Shown piece by piece: positions 42,253 through 56,167 of a DNA stretch of 64,000 bases. The DNA is taken from NCBI RefSeq assembly GCF_028476545.1, contig NW_026732264.1, positions 82,501 to 146,500 on the forward strand. Reading direction: 5' to 3'. The translations under genes and the position numbers were made by a program. The notes under the pieces are model-generated. The model was not told where the DNA came from. It saw only the letters and a program-made list of their open reading frames with translations, and made no database searches. The stretch comes from Physella acuta. Taxonomy: Eukaryota > Mollusca > Gastropoda > Physidae. Position 1 is the stretch's first letter. The number at the start of each line of letters is the position of its first letter.

Positions 42253-44282
42253 TTACACATTTCCTGCTATAAATAGATCCGACTTGAGCAGTTCCTCAGC
42301 ACTTGGACGATCCTTGAAATTCTTGTGGAACGTCTTGCCCAAGAATTTGGCTATTTCCTTAGAACTTGTAGTCCAGTTTTTGACCGATGCCGATTTTGTA
42401 AGCCGCTTTAACGGGGTAAGGTGACCCAATGGGGGATTCCCCGTGACCGGGAAAATAAAATACACGGGACGGACAAAAATCAAAAGCTAGGGGCCCAACT
42501 CGAAAGTAAATATGGAAAAAGAATGCTATTTTAAGTGTGACGTGGATGCGACGCTAAAAACAATATATAAAATTATGTCTGACTGTCGAGTAGTTAACAA
42601 AGTCGAGTTCATGTTTCTTTCCCCTCGAGATTTTACGTTGTTGTCAGCCTTGTGTACATCCCCTATACTTAACCCGACCTATGTTGTGTACTCATAAAAG
42701 CTGGGTGAACTGATAGGCTAAAGTGGCTATAGGCCGTACAACAATCTGGTTCTAATTAAAATGTCAGTCTGTAAAACGTATGTACCAGATATCCGCTCTG
42801 ACGTCATAGTTCTCACTTCCTGTTCCTGTGATAATCTCAGGCGCCATCCAGTAGGACGTGCCGACCTTTGACCTGGCATTGGTCAGTGTGTGGAGGATCT
42901 TGGACAGTCCGAAGTTGGTCAGCTGGACCTTGTCTGGTGACTCCAGCAGCACGTTCTCACCTGTGTAAGGTACAAAGGTTTGTTTTACCTGGACAGGTGT
43001 TGGTATGGTGGAACAAATCTGGGTACCAGATAGTCATTTTAGTCTGTTGTCTTTACATCCTACAACTAATATGCCTTCTAAATTTTATTTTGTCAGATTT
43101 TGAATTCTGGCCCTAAAGTTTAGCCCCATAAAACCTGAACAATCAGACTATCAACTTGTACGTTGAGATGTAAGGAATAACTGTGTATGCTGAACATATT
43201 TATTTTTAAGTAGCGCACCACCATCTGTCTCTAAACTCTAAACAATCGGTCATATTAACAAAAGAAAATAAATAAATAAAGACATCAAAATACTACTAAA
43301 ATTATATTGTTTGTTACAAGTTGTATTTACATAATAAAAACCCACAATAAAACTCGAAAAATATCATCCTACCTTTTACGTCTCTGTGAATGATGATCGG
43401 TTTGTTATTGTGCAAATATTTCAAGCCTTCAAGAATTTGTCTGGTGTAGATTCGGACTGTAACCTCATATAGAGGCGACCCTCTTTCTTTTATCAGCTTC
43501 GCTACAGAACTCTGAGAATTTGTTTTAACAGATTGATGTTTCTTTTGTTTTAGAGTCTAAAAAACACCTAAACCTTTTAATAAATTGGTGGTAAATTATG
43601 GGTTTATTACTCTAATGAAAATTTTTTAAAAATGTGTTTAAAAGTGAAATTTATGATTGACCAATTATGTACAGATAGAATGTGAATGTATCGACCAGAC
43701 GTCAATTAAATCTTAGCATATAAGTACGCTTTCATACATGTTACTGTATTAATTAGAATTTGTTTCAATCAGCCGAGATAATTGATTTAAATAAACTAAT
43801 AATAAAAAAAATACAGTTTATTTTCAAATGAGGTAGATAATATAAGCTTATGGGTTATGAATTTAATTAGAATTTTACTAGCAGCACCCACTTACAAGTT
43901 TCATGTATTTGTAAAATATGGTTAGAAGGTTCGGGTTTTGTTTGAAACCATAGAAGGCTACAATTCGCGGGTGTTTTATCTGCTCCAGAATTCTCAACTC
44001 AGCCAAATTCTATAAAAAGAAAATAATGATAACATATAGGCCTATAAATATTTTTAATAAATAATACTATGCCTATAACTTCATATTGCTCATTTTATGT
44101 CTATTTCAATTATTTGACAAATAAATTAGTTCCAACAACTCAACTAACTTTTTTCTTTTCGATTTGAGTCGATGCGACTGAAATATCTTTGCCAACAAAC
44201 TTGACCTCCCTTGGCTCGCTAGGGTCGATAATCTCGTATACATTTACACTTCCACCGACGAAATTTCCCTTGCTCCAAACAT
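42253..44282 (-). CDS. MAP3K-like protein kinase domain, incomplete, NFG in place of DFG
   Basis: Minus-strand exons build a STE-type kinase: 44149 to about 44282 (glycine loop GNFVGGSVNVYE and VKFVGKD with the candidate ATP lysine), 43896-44009 (helix C), 43373-43511 (catalytic loop HRDVK), 42786-42960 (GEN, then NFG, then SYWMAPE) and a last piece at about 42253-42474 ending in RPSAEELLKSDLFIAGNV and a stop. The first four join in matching phases (0, 0, 1). The metal-binding Asp of DFG is Asn. The segment around helices F and G was not found between 42484 and 42785, and the phase of the final piece does not match, so the gene is either degenerate or interrupted. The 5' end is also unclear, because the frame upstream of the glycine loop is soon closed. 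Confidence 0.6.
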
Positions 44283-44497
44283 GACGGTGACGTCGATGTT
44301 ATAATAACTTTAATGAAAAAAAACTATCAAGCACAAATATCATTTTATACATTATTTAGAAAAATATATGAAATAAGTATTGATATACTTTAGAAAAGCA
44401 TTTTTAATAAATCCAAAAAGATTTGAAAAAAAACACCTAAAATTTAAATTATGAATTAGATCTAGAGTCTATACATTTACAAAACTTACTATCGGTC

Positions 44498-44520
44498 TCT
44501 TCCTCCGCCATCAGCGACAA
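44498..44520 (-). other. Possible short first exon of the kinase-like gene
   Basis: On the minus strand an ATG opens MAEEETD and meets a GTAAGT-type donor, just upstream of the kinase exons. Joining it to the next exon through the nearest acceptor gives the wrong frame for the glycine loop, so the link is uncertain. Confidence 0.25.
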
Positions 44521-44524
44521 CGTG

Positions 44525-45060
44525 TATATTCTATTACTCAAGGTAAATAAAGTTGCAAGAGATTTTTTTCAACTTATAATGTAATATGTAACTGTCTATT
44601 ACCAATTAATAAGTTGCAAGCTGTTTAAATTGAATATAAACAATTAAAATAAATTGCAACGCGGTTTACGAAATGTAAAAGATTAAATAATATCGGATTA
44701 TAATATCGGATTTTCCCAATCATTAACGTAAAACGTGTAATACTTGACTTAAACGAATATTTTCCTTTAAAAAATAATATATGGCCTACTACTTTTGTTT
44801 TATTATTGAAGAACTTATTTTTTTTTTATTAAACTTAAATTTAAGAAAAATGTCTTTTGAATTAACACATATTTTAGAAGAAAATATATATAAAACTAGA
44901 TACTAGATCTAGAAGTAGTTTTAGAAATCTAGATCTTACATTACAACCTTCTTCCCTATGGGCTTGCTATGCCAGATAAATATGCTTTTAACTACACTAA
45001 AAAAGTATATTGCTAAGTATTAAACTTTTGTAAACAATCTCGTAAAATTTAAATAATGTT
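44525..45060. other. AT-rich upstream flank of the kinase-like gene
   Basis: No gene recognised; some AGATCTAGA repeats near 44905. Confidence 0.4.
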
Positions 45061-45071
45061 GCGCGAGAATC

Positions 45072-45074
<3 letters not shown>

Positions 45075-45162
<88 letters not shown>
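45075..45162. repeat. (TA)n microsatellite
   Basis: Nearly 90 bases of TA. Confidence 0.95.
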
Positions 45163-45167
<5 letters not shown>

Positions 45168-45169
45168 CA

Positions 45170-48100
45170 TATACATCGTTTCTCGGCCAGTTTAATAGTC
45201 TAATATTATTGAAGTCATGCTAAATATATAATTAGAAAACGCTCTCGAAAAACCGAAATCAAAATGACTGAAAATGTACTAGTCAGGCGTGATGTCACTT
45301 TCTAAAAATATACATATTGAGCTATTATTTGACGGAAATGTCGGCCTTGACCTAGATTACATGCTATTTTTCAGCAATTTCACTGCTCACAAGGCAGCCA
45401 TCTTTCATTCTTTACAATCGTCATTGCCTTCAGACTTTTCGAAACTGTGAATTAATTTTTGTTGGTAGACTGATTTTAAGGTAAGTTATCAATTGCTTAC
45501 TAACTATTCGTATCAATTAAACTATTAACTATTTTTTTAAATAACCATTTTTCAATAGAATGATTAAAATTCACATGGAGCTAGATCTATTAATTATTAA
45601 TTATCGATTCGAATTTTTACAAGTGGTTTTTAACCTATTTTTTCACATTTTATGCTAATAGGTTGTAGGTCATTAAAAAATTTATAACTAAAAAAGGTTT
45701 GGAAATATCTATTTTTTACTCTATAAGTTTCATAACTATCCTGATAATTATTTAAACCCAAAATTTGGCGTTTATAGTATTAGTATTGTAGTCTCCGACA
45801 TACTTATTTTAAAATGGTTGTAAAAATGGAACGTTTTCCTCTAAATTAAATCGGCAAACAGTTTTAAAAATTGAAAAAAAATTTATTAAAGTGTATCAAA
45901 CATAGATCTAAATACAAATGATTTGCAAGTATTATTTTCTTTCAAAATGTCGAATTATAGAAAATCAGCATCAGGGTCCCTCCAAACTGCAGTGTTTGAG
46001 AGAGCAAGATTTCCCATAACAACAACGACCATATGTAAATTAGAGTGGTTTCCTCTAAATCACTTACTTTAATTTTACCAAAAAATACTTAAATTTTAAA
46101 TAAAGTTGTTTAAAATGAGGTACACGAATGAAACTTTTAAACATTTATGTAACTATTAAAACATAAATCCTCATAAAAAGTGAATTAAATACTAAATTTA
46201 ATTAGTCACCGTTCTTTCACATTACTAGTCTCGGAAGATTTTACGTACATATAATGATAGATTACCAACTTTTATAACACTAAGCCTAGATGATTTTTTT
46301 TATCTAATGTATTTATTGATTATATTTGGCAGCCAGTTTCTACAACATCTTAATATACTTTTGATAGCTTGAAATATAAAGATAACCAGGTCTAGCAAAA
46401 TTAATTTAAACTCACCACTTTCTTTTACACAATAGGCTCGAGGAAACAACAGCATGACAGTAGTTCAGGTAAACTATGTGTTTGTATATCTAGTGACCCA
46501 ATTAGCGCGTTGCGCGAACACACACTGCACGACTTCATACGCCTTGATTCTTTTTATAAAGCTCCGCAATGGTTGATATTTTTTCCAAATGAAATTAGGT
46601 CTGCTTGTCCAAGCTCTACAAATAACATATTTACTATTAGGCTGATACGATTTTTCTTAGTTTCCAGTCGAAATAAATACTTACTAACACGGTATTACAG
46701 GAGCTATTTTCCAAACTCACTATTATTGACGGAACTACCGTGCCCACTATGCCCGCCTAAACTCCGAGCGTAAATAAAATGAAACAACTAACGCTTCACT
46801 GCTTTTATTAATTTTGTGAAAGCGTTTTAGAAAAGTAAAATCTTACATGGTAGGTTGTGTAGAGAATATAAATTATGAGAAAATTGCATTACTTTATCAA
46901 ATAGTGTTTGTTTTGCAAAGCATGTAGCGACTTTGCTACACTATTCAACGGTGGATAAAAAATTGCAAAAAAAAAAAAGGAAATTTGAAATTTATTGAGT
47001 AATTATTGATTTTGTAAAATACTTTTTTATCCCCATCCGGAGAATTAGAAATTAGTTTACAAGATAGAAATTTACATTATTTGCACCATATCACTATTAC
47101 TAGTGCCAGTCAATATATAGCCTCATTTTGCTGTACGTAATCTCTATCGAGTATAACTTGAAATTTTTATTGTTTTAAATGTAAAGTGGTTTTCAATTAT
47201 TCAATTTTGTTTATAGCCCAAACGTTATAATATCTACCATGCTGATAACTGGCCATTTGCAGAAACCAGAGACATGACTGATAGAAGCCAATGAATTGAT
47301 TTATAAGTGCTACATCAAAGATTTTTCTGGATTCCACTGTGTAATGCAGATCTAGTAAATGTGCATTTGTTCACCCATTATACTTAAATAGTCTTCATCT
47401 ATGAAATGTTGGAAAATATTACATAGTGTTAAATAAAATAATCTCGAACAGATGAAAGCCCTTGTGCTCAAAAACCAAGTTGATCAATTCCTTTTCCTTA
47501 AAAGTACTAGAGCTATCTTCTTATAAATGTACATCATATAAATGTACAGACATCAGGCGAATCAATAGATGAATAATAATTTAGACATTAGTGACCAAAG
47601 ACGAATGCAATCTCTTTTCTGACAGAATTCTTCTGTAATAATCTTTGCTCATTCTAGGCATCCTGTAAAAAATGAACAATGTTATTACTAAAACAAGCTT
47701 TTAATTATATCTAGATCTATATACTTTATCTCCACACTTGCACAAATTGAATAATAATTTAAATAACAATAATGAATCACTGATAATTTTACTATGATCG
47801 AATATTATTATTTTATGTGAATGTATACGTAAGAATATCAGTCAAATAGTATTATACCATTGTTTTTCCTTAACGATAATCGCCACTACTTACATTTACC
47901 CATATTTATTAAGTTGTAACGTTATAAGGTAAATAATCAAATAATATACCAATGTCACTTGCATTTAGATTCCATCATTCTAGACAAAAAGAGATAAATA
48001 AAACAATCGCAAATTATAATATACTTCATGGTTTTATAAATTAAGTTTTGATTGCTTTTATAAAAATAAATAAACATTTATTACCTACAGTAATATTATT

Positions 48101-49600
48101 TAATGTGTTATGGGATGCAGTCAATAGTTGTAGGCTAGATATGTATGCCTAATATATTCAAACACTGTCTACATGTATGAATTGGTATAAGTAGAGAATT
48201 TTATGCAAGTTATACTAAGGGGTATCTGCTAAATATTAGTCTAATATTATATTATTATTATTGTACATTATCACACAGTTTTTCTTTAATATAAGGACCA
48301 CGCTGTACTCCCAAACATTATTTTTAAATATCATATTTTCTATATTATAAATTATATAAATTTCAAGAGATGCTGGAAGAAACTCTGTTAGGAAGAGACC
48401 CACGCTTTTCTTTATAGTTATTTTAATAGTAGTGTATAATTTATTTTTCTACTTTTTAGTGCATTATTACATGAAAGCTTGTTGTTAAAACGTTTTTTTT
48501 TACTAATTTTTCATTCAGTACTTTAATTGTTTTAAATTTCCAATAGAGTTGCATAATAGAGCTTACATAAAAATGCGTATACCAAAAATTGCGCACACAG
48601 AAAAAGGGATGATGTTTTTAGCACACATAGAAACTTAGATATGAACGTATTTTCATTTCTGATCAAAGATACACTAACAATTTTCTTGCTTAAAATAGTG
48701 AATATTATTGTCTATACATTTCCAAAATGTAATAAAACGTAGGCCAACTTACTAAAGGTATCCTGCTGTGTTCAGGCGTGGAGAGGGATGGCAACACTGG
48801 GCCCTAGACAAACCACTTAAAATGACTTTAAAAACTTATTTGCTCGGATTTGAACTGAAAATAACAATCGTGTGCTCTTACCAACTCCAATGTCGTAATG
48901 TAAATCTGAACAATTTAGAACGAACTCTTTTCTGACACGAAGGTTATTAATTATACCAGCAAAAGATAACAATTAACAAATTCAGCTTATCCAGTGTAAA
49001 CATTCAGTTACACTCTCTAGGCTATTGCGGTGGTGGGTCTGTAGCTGGAAAGGTGGGTTATAAATTTGTGATGAAATCATGTAACTCAGTTTGTCACATT
49101 TTATAGGCTGATGAAGTGGAGTCCAAATGGAGTCCTGCCGGTTGGCGTTTTTGTAAACCAAATCTGAATATTTTTACCATTTTGGCCAAGAAAACCAGAA
49201 AGTTACTTCCGCTTTCTCTTTAAACTTTGAACACAATAACAAACCTTTTGTTTGCAGGTCTGTAACTTTGAACACAATAACAAACCTTTTGTTTGCAGTT
49301 CTAGGATATTGAAATAGATCTAGATTTAAGTTCTCTTTAAACTAGACCAAAGTTTAGATCTAAATTTTAGTATGTTAATGTTAGGAAGACATTCAAGCAG
49401 CTAGTGAATAACGCAATCAAATAATTCTTACTTAAAAGTCTACTGCTGGTTAATTGAGAAAGCTAGCAAATTGAAATTAACTAAGACTAAAGACCCATTA
49501 TTTGAAAATTAGATTCTAGCACAGTAGTCGAATAATTACTAATAATTAGACTTAAAAATATAGCTTGTTAGATTCTACTAATTCTCGATATTATAAAATA
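45170..49600. other. Long gene-poor stretch
   Basis: AT-rich DNA with short frames only. A small hAT-like remnant (CTGGAAGAAACTCTG, ending at 48388) and a 43-bp direct repeat at about 49220-49300 (ACTTTGAACACAATAACAAA) are the only structures noticed. Confidence 0.4.
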
Positions 49601-49612
49601 TGGTTTTGTGTT

Positions 49613-52600
49613 TCGATGAGGGATGCAAACATACTACATAGAACTCGCAAAAACGGCTGTCATTTTTTTCGTCAACTATTAAAAATCCTGATTTAAGAAA
49701 CAAGTAGATGTCAGCTATCAGGTTCTCTAGGCTTTCCGTTTCTATCTCATGAGTATCGTGGGATGTTCATCTGAATTTATTTACATTAATGTCTAAACCA
49801 TTAACTTCGACGATTCTATGTAAAATGTCAATATTCTACTAATTTTCATAAAATTATTAGATTGACTTTGCTTTTATTTCGACCTAAAATAAATTTAAAC
49901 AAAAGTTAATGAATGTAAATTATATTTATTTAAGTCGACCTGACAGAGAACCTACGAAATTTTCAAGAGTGTGTTCCTGCCATTTTATAAATGGGGAGAA
50001 GAAGAATTGTCCGGATTCCTTATTGATGTTCCAACCTGAAGATGTACCTTCTAGCTCTATGAAATCTAATCTATTACCGCTTTTTAATGCATCTGCTACT
50101 GACATTTTACATTGTATTTCCAATACATCCACATTGTCTTCAACATCACTTCATACTCCCTCCAGTTTATGTGTTGCAAGCATTAAAACATCTAAGTTAA
50201 CCCTTTCCCCGGCGACTGGGTGTAATCGACCCGAAGTCACTATATTTTTGCTCATATCTCGAGTCTCGTTTTATAAATTTTTTTGGGCCTCATTCCCATC
50301 TATAAGGTGGTTGGGATAAACACATTGGGGGTTGTAAATTTTAAAAATATGCGTAAAAAATTTTTTTATGAGGGTTTGAATTTTTTTTATACGGTCCCTG
50401 GCAACTGGGTGCTACACACCCTTAGACAATTTTAAGTGGTAAAAATATTTATAACTTATAAACTGGCTTCTAACAATTTGTTTTTACTCATTGTGGGTTA
50501 AGTCATTGTTTTACATTTTCAAAGTTTAACTATAAATTAACAATCTGAAGGTATTTGAGTAACAAAAATATCAAACCAGATTGAAGTAATCAACTTTGGT
50601 AACAAAATAATAGAACATTAACACGTTTTAATAATTTACACCTCAGAGAGCACAGTTGTTAGTTAAAATTAAAATAACTGGACATTTCCTTTTGCTGGCA
50701 GGGAACTTTAGTTTTCTTTGACAAAATATGGGCACCCTTTTAGTGGTGTTACATGAGTCACAGGTCCAAAATATTTTAATTCCATACTTATCGGAATTGC
50801 TTGGTATGTATTGGATAAATCTACTCCCACCTCTAAAATCAACCAGTTGCTAATTAGTAATGATCTCTCCAGAAACATAACACCTTTCTAAATTTGAATG
50901 GAATATCTACCATAATGGAAGCAAATATACAATGAGCCTGATGGACTGTTTGTGTTATTGTTGTGAAGTGAATATGACCCAGAAGGTTGCTGAATTTCTT
51001 CATAGAAAATTCTGCCTTCAAAAATTTCCATAAGCAGAACTGAATTGACATACAACTAAATTGTTATTCTGCAGAGTGCCAGTGTCTCCTCTTGCTTTCT
51101 CTCCATCCCTGCTAATGCAGTCAAATATTGGTTGTATTATTTTTTGTATTCATGCACAGAAGAAATATTTTGGGTCAGGCTGTTTATAAATTTCCTGGGA
51201 TTAGCACTTCAGGCAGTGGTCTAGTGTACTGTTACTTTTTCCTGAAAATATTTCTTTTTCTTCACTTTGCACCAGCCGTTTCATTTCATTATGAGTGCCA
51301 ACTGTTGACACAGTATTGATAGTTGAAATGCAGTATATTGGGTAGACCTCGTCATCAGAGCTGCTTGATACTGATGGCTGCCATTATTCATCTTCTACCT
51401 CTGATACTAATAGTTCAGACTCAAACCTTGTTGGTTATTTTCACCTGCTATACTAAAACTGACAAATACATTCCTTTATCATTAGCACTTGAGTTTAGAC
51501 AAAAGCGTTCAAGACTTGTTTCTGTTGAGTTCTCAATAATGTTTGTGACTATTTATAAACCTTACTCTCAGGGTCACAACCTGTAGAACACCCACCCCAC
51601 TCCCAGTTTGATCAATTAATTGCCCAGTATTAACTTTCAAGCAGCATTACAAAGTTGTTTTGCCTTTTTGTCCTCATTCGTACTCCTAATGAGGTTAATG
51701 TCAAGTTACTCTAAAAGGCTCGAATGTCTCTATCTACATTCCAGAGCTCCCTAAAAGAGTACACATCACTATTTATGTCCTCCCACAGGCAATCTTACCC
51801 CTGCATTTCATTAACCTATTGTAACTCTAAACTACAGTTCTGTCTGTAACTGCAAGTCAGAACTCCAGCAAAGAGTATAAATCACTACATGTGTCCACCC
51901 ACAGGTTAACTCTTGCTTGAGAATCCCATCAACCACTAGTATCATATTACAGCTCTCCCATTGACAACAACATGTCTTGTGTTCACCATGGCCTCTGTGC
52001 CCTGAATACCTCAACTTTGTCAGTATTGTTACCCACCCCACAATGAACAAAGAAAAGAATTTACTTTAAGAAAGTCTTTGGGTGTGATCCACCCAGTTGC
52101 CGGGGACAGGGTACCAAATATGTTGCCGGGGAAAGGGCTAGAAGAAACTGAAACTTTGCCTTATTTTGTAAATCCACCTTCATAAAAAAAAATTCAGCCT
52201 ATCACCATATTGTCAAAATGAAAATAATTATCAATGTATTGTTAATTTACCATTTAATGACACATCTTCATGTATATCTGAAAATATACCTATTCATACT
52301 TTGCCAGTGCCATCTTTAAATTCTACCTGCGGTAATAAAGAAGTTGAATGGAAATTTGATCAAAGGTCTCTTCTAGCTCAAAATGCAATGCTTCAAAAAC
52401 CTTTAGACTCAGCCAAGGTAGAAATTAAAGTACTCCAATCAGAATTATTGAAAAAACCTATTTATAGTTGGCTTTATGTGACAGAATCTATACTTAAAAT
52501 GGAAACTGGTATTAATTCAAAAGATATGTTTCTGGTTTTGTGTAACGTCGTTCGCCGTTTTTAAGATAACATTCATTATTATTGTGGCTGGAAAGTTAAT

Positions 52601-53340
52601 TTTAACACCATATCCTTAGAGGATCAGATTTTTATCACATTAATGAAACTAAGACAAGACTACACATATCTTCATTTGTCATCTCTTTTTAATTGCAGCA
52701 TTAATACTATACTTAACATTTTTCTTACATTTACATACTTAATGCATAAATTGTTATTAAAAATATTTTAATGAAAACATACCCTAGTATGAATAAAATA
52801 AGAAAAGCTGCACCTTCAAGCTTTTCAGAATATCCCAATTGTAGAATGGTAGTTGACTGCACAGAAGTACAAATTGAAATCCCAAAAGAGATGGATAAGC
52901 AAAGAGCAACATATTCCTCTTATAAATCAAAAAACACATTTAAGGTGCTAATTGGCATCTGCCCTAATGGCTACATCTCATTTGTTTCCAATATGTTTCT
53001 TGGATCATTATCAGATAAACTAATTTTTCTCAAATCATGTGTAATAAAATTTTTTCAACCAGGAGATTTAATTTTAGCGATAAAGGATTTTTGATTCAAA
53101 ATATACTTCCCCCAGGTGAGTCTGTAAATATCCCTCCTATTTAAAGTAATCCCCAATTTACAGAGAATGAGATAAAATGTACAAAAACTATTGCAAGATG
53201 TAGGGTACATGTAGAGCGTGCAATTCAGCGCATTAAAGTTTTTAAAATATTAACATGCATACCCCACGAGATGAGAACACACATAGATATTGTGTTTTAA
53301 TTAATTGTTAATCTACAAACTCCTTTAATACAAAAATAAT
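49613..53340 (+). mobile_element. ISL2EU-like (Harbinger-related) THAP/DDE transposon relic
   Basis: Pieces of one transposase lie in order. A THAP domain begins at 49601-49720 (MVLCFDEGCKHTT, then an in-frame stop) and continues at 49918-50190 (REPTKFSRVCSCHF). After the piggyBac insertion come a helical segment (52330-52560) and the DDE_Tnp_4 core at 52771-53094 (CRMVVDCTEVQIEIP, then KNTFKVLIGICPNGYISFVS). Further traces up to about 53340 are VERAIQRIK, with the likely catalytic Glu, and a final NLQTPL-like end. Stops and frame changes make it inactive. Terminal repeats were not identified. Confidence 0.75.
50201..52137 (-). mobile_element. Degenerate piggyBac element inserted in the THAP/DDE relic
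   Basis: Ends are CCCTTTCCCCGGCGACTGGG and, inverted, CCCTTTCCCCGGCAAC. A subterminal GGCAACTGGGTG block occurs near both ends. TTAA precedes the left end; on the right the matching four bases are CTAG, so that copy of the duplication has changed. Minus-strand traces of transposase include an acidic N-terminus (SELLVSEVEDE) and a YQAIPISMELKYFGPV piece resembling the piggyBac core. The coding region has many breaks. Confidence 0.65.
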
Positions 53341-53364
53341 GTTTTAACTTTGTACAAAAACACG

Positions 53365-53375
<11 letters not shown>

Positions 53376-53437
<62 letters not shown>
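53376..53437. repeat. (CA)n-(TA)n microsatellite
   Basis: A TA run preceded by ACACACACAC, just after the transposase relic. Confidence 0.95.
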
Positions 53438-53442
<5 letters not shown>

Positions 53443-53988
53443 TTAGGCTTCATGTGTGTATCACAATTTACACAAATGCATAATTAAACATACATGAATA
53501 CATGGTGTACATTTGAACTACATATATAGTTCATTGTATTAATCTGAACATTACATACAATTATTTAAATGGGAATATTTTTGTGTTCATAATTGTTGAT
53601 AATATACAAGAATCTCCTGAAATAAAATAATATTAATTAAAAGAAAAACAACAGTTGATTAAAGTTAAATATTATTGCTCAATGAAAGTTACTGTAATAC
53701 TAATGTACTGTGATTTTATTATTATTTTGATATAATTATGAGCATATTATTTCATCACAAATACAAATTGTAAATGTGGTAAAGAAAATTGTATGTAATT
53801 AAATAATTTTACATACATTAGTATTTTAATTATATTGTTTGATATAAATAATTATGGCAAATATGAGGGTTTTGTTTCATTGGCCTAATGTAATCTAATA
53901 TATTTTATTTATTTGGACTTTATTTTTAACATTGATTTTTTTTAACAATAAATTTCATCAAAATCAAAATTATCTGAAAATCAGTATA

Positions 53989-54204
53989 TTCTAAAATAAA
54001 ATATCTTTAAATAATGGCAACTTATACTCTTCATCTTGTATTTCTGGAGTTGAGAAACCAAAAGCAGATCCTTAACAGCATTATCATAAGTTGTTAATGG
54101 GGTTTCTTGGTGAATAAACAAGGCAAAACTGTACAGCAGTCTGTGAACACCTGTTAGCTCCTCCGGGACATTCACATGAAGAAATGTTACTTTCATAGCT
54201 TTGT
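53989..54204 (-). other. Possible terminal exon, unknown product
   Basis: A minus-strand segment preceded by a good acceptor (TTTTCAG) reads LHLNKAMKVTFLHVNVPEEL and onward through about 70 codons to a stop. It lies beside the ISL2EU-like transposase relic, and elements of that group often carry a second gene, but I see no recognisable domain. It could belong to that element or be chance. Confidence 0.25.
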
Positions 54205-54299
54205 TCAAATGTAACTGAAAAGAAACAAAACTATTAAACATTCCAATAACACTCAATGACAATTTTGGAGTGTAATAATTTATTCACTTAATTTACTGT

Positions 54300-55140
54300 A
54301 CATTTTAAGATGTTTATATATATATCTGAATACTTACAGTTACATTTACATTATACATGTTTTTTTTCATACTTGCACAAGCTAGTAACTGATTCCTTTG
54401 TGTAGATATAAAAGACATCACCAGATTTGTAGTAGCATCCCTATTTCTTTACTACATTTAAATTGTCCTTGAAAAATTATAAAAAAGTGGTGATTGCAGC
54501 AACCCATAACACCATGTTCATTTACTTGTTATTAATTTTTCTTCAATTTTCATGAAGTTCCATTTACCTTGGAGTGAAATATAAAATATTCATGGTTCAT
54601 CATGTCTGTAATTATATATTTCAAATTATTATACTTATTAAATTTAATATGTAAGTATTATAAGTATATATAAAACACAATGATCTATTCTTTTATGTAC
54701 ATTTAACAAAGGATGACAAAAATAAAATCTTTTCACTATGTAAATTGTATGGTTTATGTGTGATCAGGTTGTGCAAGGTACACATTTATTAAATTAATAA
54801 TCAATGTATATTAGATATATAGATATATATAATAATATTGTTAAGATTAATCTTTTTGCTTTTCACAAAAATAAGAACAATGCAATCCTGTCAATATTGT
54901 GCAAAAAACAATATTGAGAACTACTTTGAGAAAGTAATCTTGATTTTCTGAAGAATTTAAATTGTTACATGTATGTATTATTTTATTATTTGTTTATGAT
55001 AATGTAATAATTAAGCCATATGATATTGAAATAGTTTCATTTATATGTTGAACATTTTAAATAAATAATTAGAAAATTGAAAATGTTATGTCATTTATTG
55101 TAAAGGACCAGTTAGTTATGTCACTTGAAATATGGATGAT
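54300..55140. other. AT-rich stretch without a gene
   Basis: No frame or repeat end recognised. Confidence 0.4.
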
Positions 55141-55148
55141 TAATGTAT

Positions 55149-55400
55149 TTACACTTGGTGTGGCTAAATAGTAGAGCGTTTGGCTGCTAGCCCAAAAGTC
55201 TCGAGTTCTGATCTCGGTTTGGACTTGTGTCTATGCCCTGTAGGACGTACCTGAGAACACTCAGCTCTGATGGGTACTTAACATTGGGGAAAGCAAAAAG
55301 GTGGCTGTGCATAGTGCTGACCACATTATCCCTTCATGTGCCGAGGTAGTGAAACATATGAACTTTAATTTATCTGTTCAAAGGATCATTAGGTCTAAAG
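55149..55400 (+). mobile_element. tRNA-derived SINE, best copy
   Basis: The head has an A-box-like GGCTAAATAGTAGAGCG and a B-box-like GAGTTCTGATCTC. The body reads CACTCAGCTCTGATGGGTAC, then GGGGAAAGCAAAAAGGTGGC, GTGCTGACCACATTATCCC and AGGTCTAAAG. This is the pol III-transcribed SINE type abundant in gastropods. It is not a functional tRNA gene: the head does not form a complete cloverleaf. Confidence 0.75.
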
Positions 55401-55439
55401 AGAAATATGTACTTTAATATATTTACACTTAGGCATGCC

Positions 55440-56160
55440 CACATAATTACAAATTATTAATTTCTTAGCCTTCAAAATTTCACACTAAACTTTACTATTG
55501 AACCTTTAGTAACAGTAATTTATAATATTAAAATTTATGTAAACTTGTATGCATTACATATTTTAAAAAAACGTTTGACTTACAGCATTTTTCTGCATAC
55601 TTTTCTTACATTTCCATCCATGGTAGCTCAAACCTTGAAAACAATAGGCCTACACACATACTATAATGGAACAAAAAATATTTGTTAGTATTAAAAATAG
55701 TATACAAGAAAATCCATATTTTTATCAATATCAGCATATCCACTCTTGATGACACCTAATCATAGCCTTTGACACAACTTAAACCCTTTCTAAAAAAAAA
55801 ATACTCATTATATTCTTGACATAGGATATATTTTGTTGGATTACTTTTGAAAAGATTGAGGCTTTAAGAAAAATAATTGGAAATAAAACCTAGCATAAAA
55901 ACAATGTTATTTATCATACTGAAATCTGTTTTAAAGTAAGCTCTTATATTGTAAGCTACTACCTGAAAGTAAAGAAGGCCTATTTAAATGAGCCTGTATG
56001 TCTTCTCAAATCTAGTAGTTTAAATAAAAATTATTTAACTATCGTTTGCGTTTCATCTAAACTCTATATACTATTTAGGCTACTAATAATAAGTGCACTA
56101 TGAGCTTAGTTTTTCCCCATAATCAATTTTATAATACAAACTAATGTAATCTAGCTTTGT
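55440..56160. other. AT-rich stretch without a gene
   Basis: Nothing recognised. Confidence 0.4.
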
Positions 56161-56167
56161 AAATGGG

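Noticed and set aside
46510-46773. An 87-codon plus-strand frame
   Set aside because: No recognisable domain, splice signals or homology that I can name; its length is within chance for this region.
55149-55215. A tRNA gene
   Set aside because: The A- and B-box-like motifs are those of a SINE head; the cloverleaf is incomplete and the SINE body follows directly.
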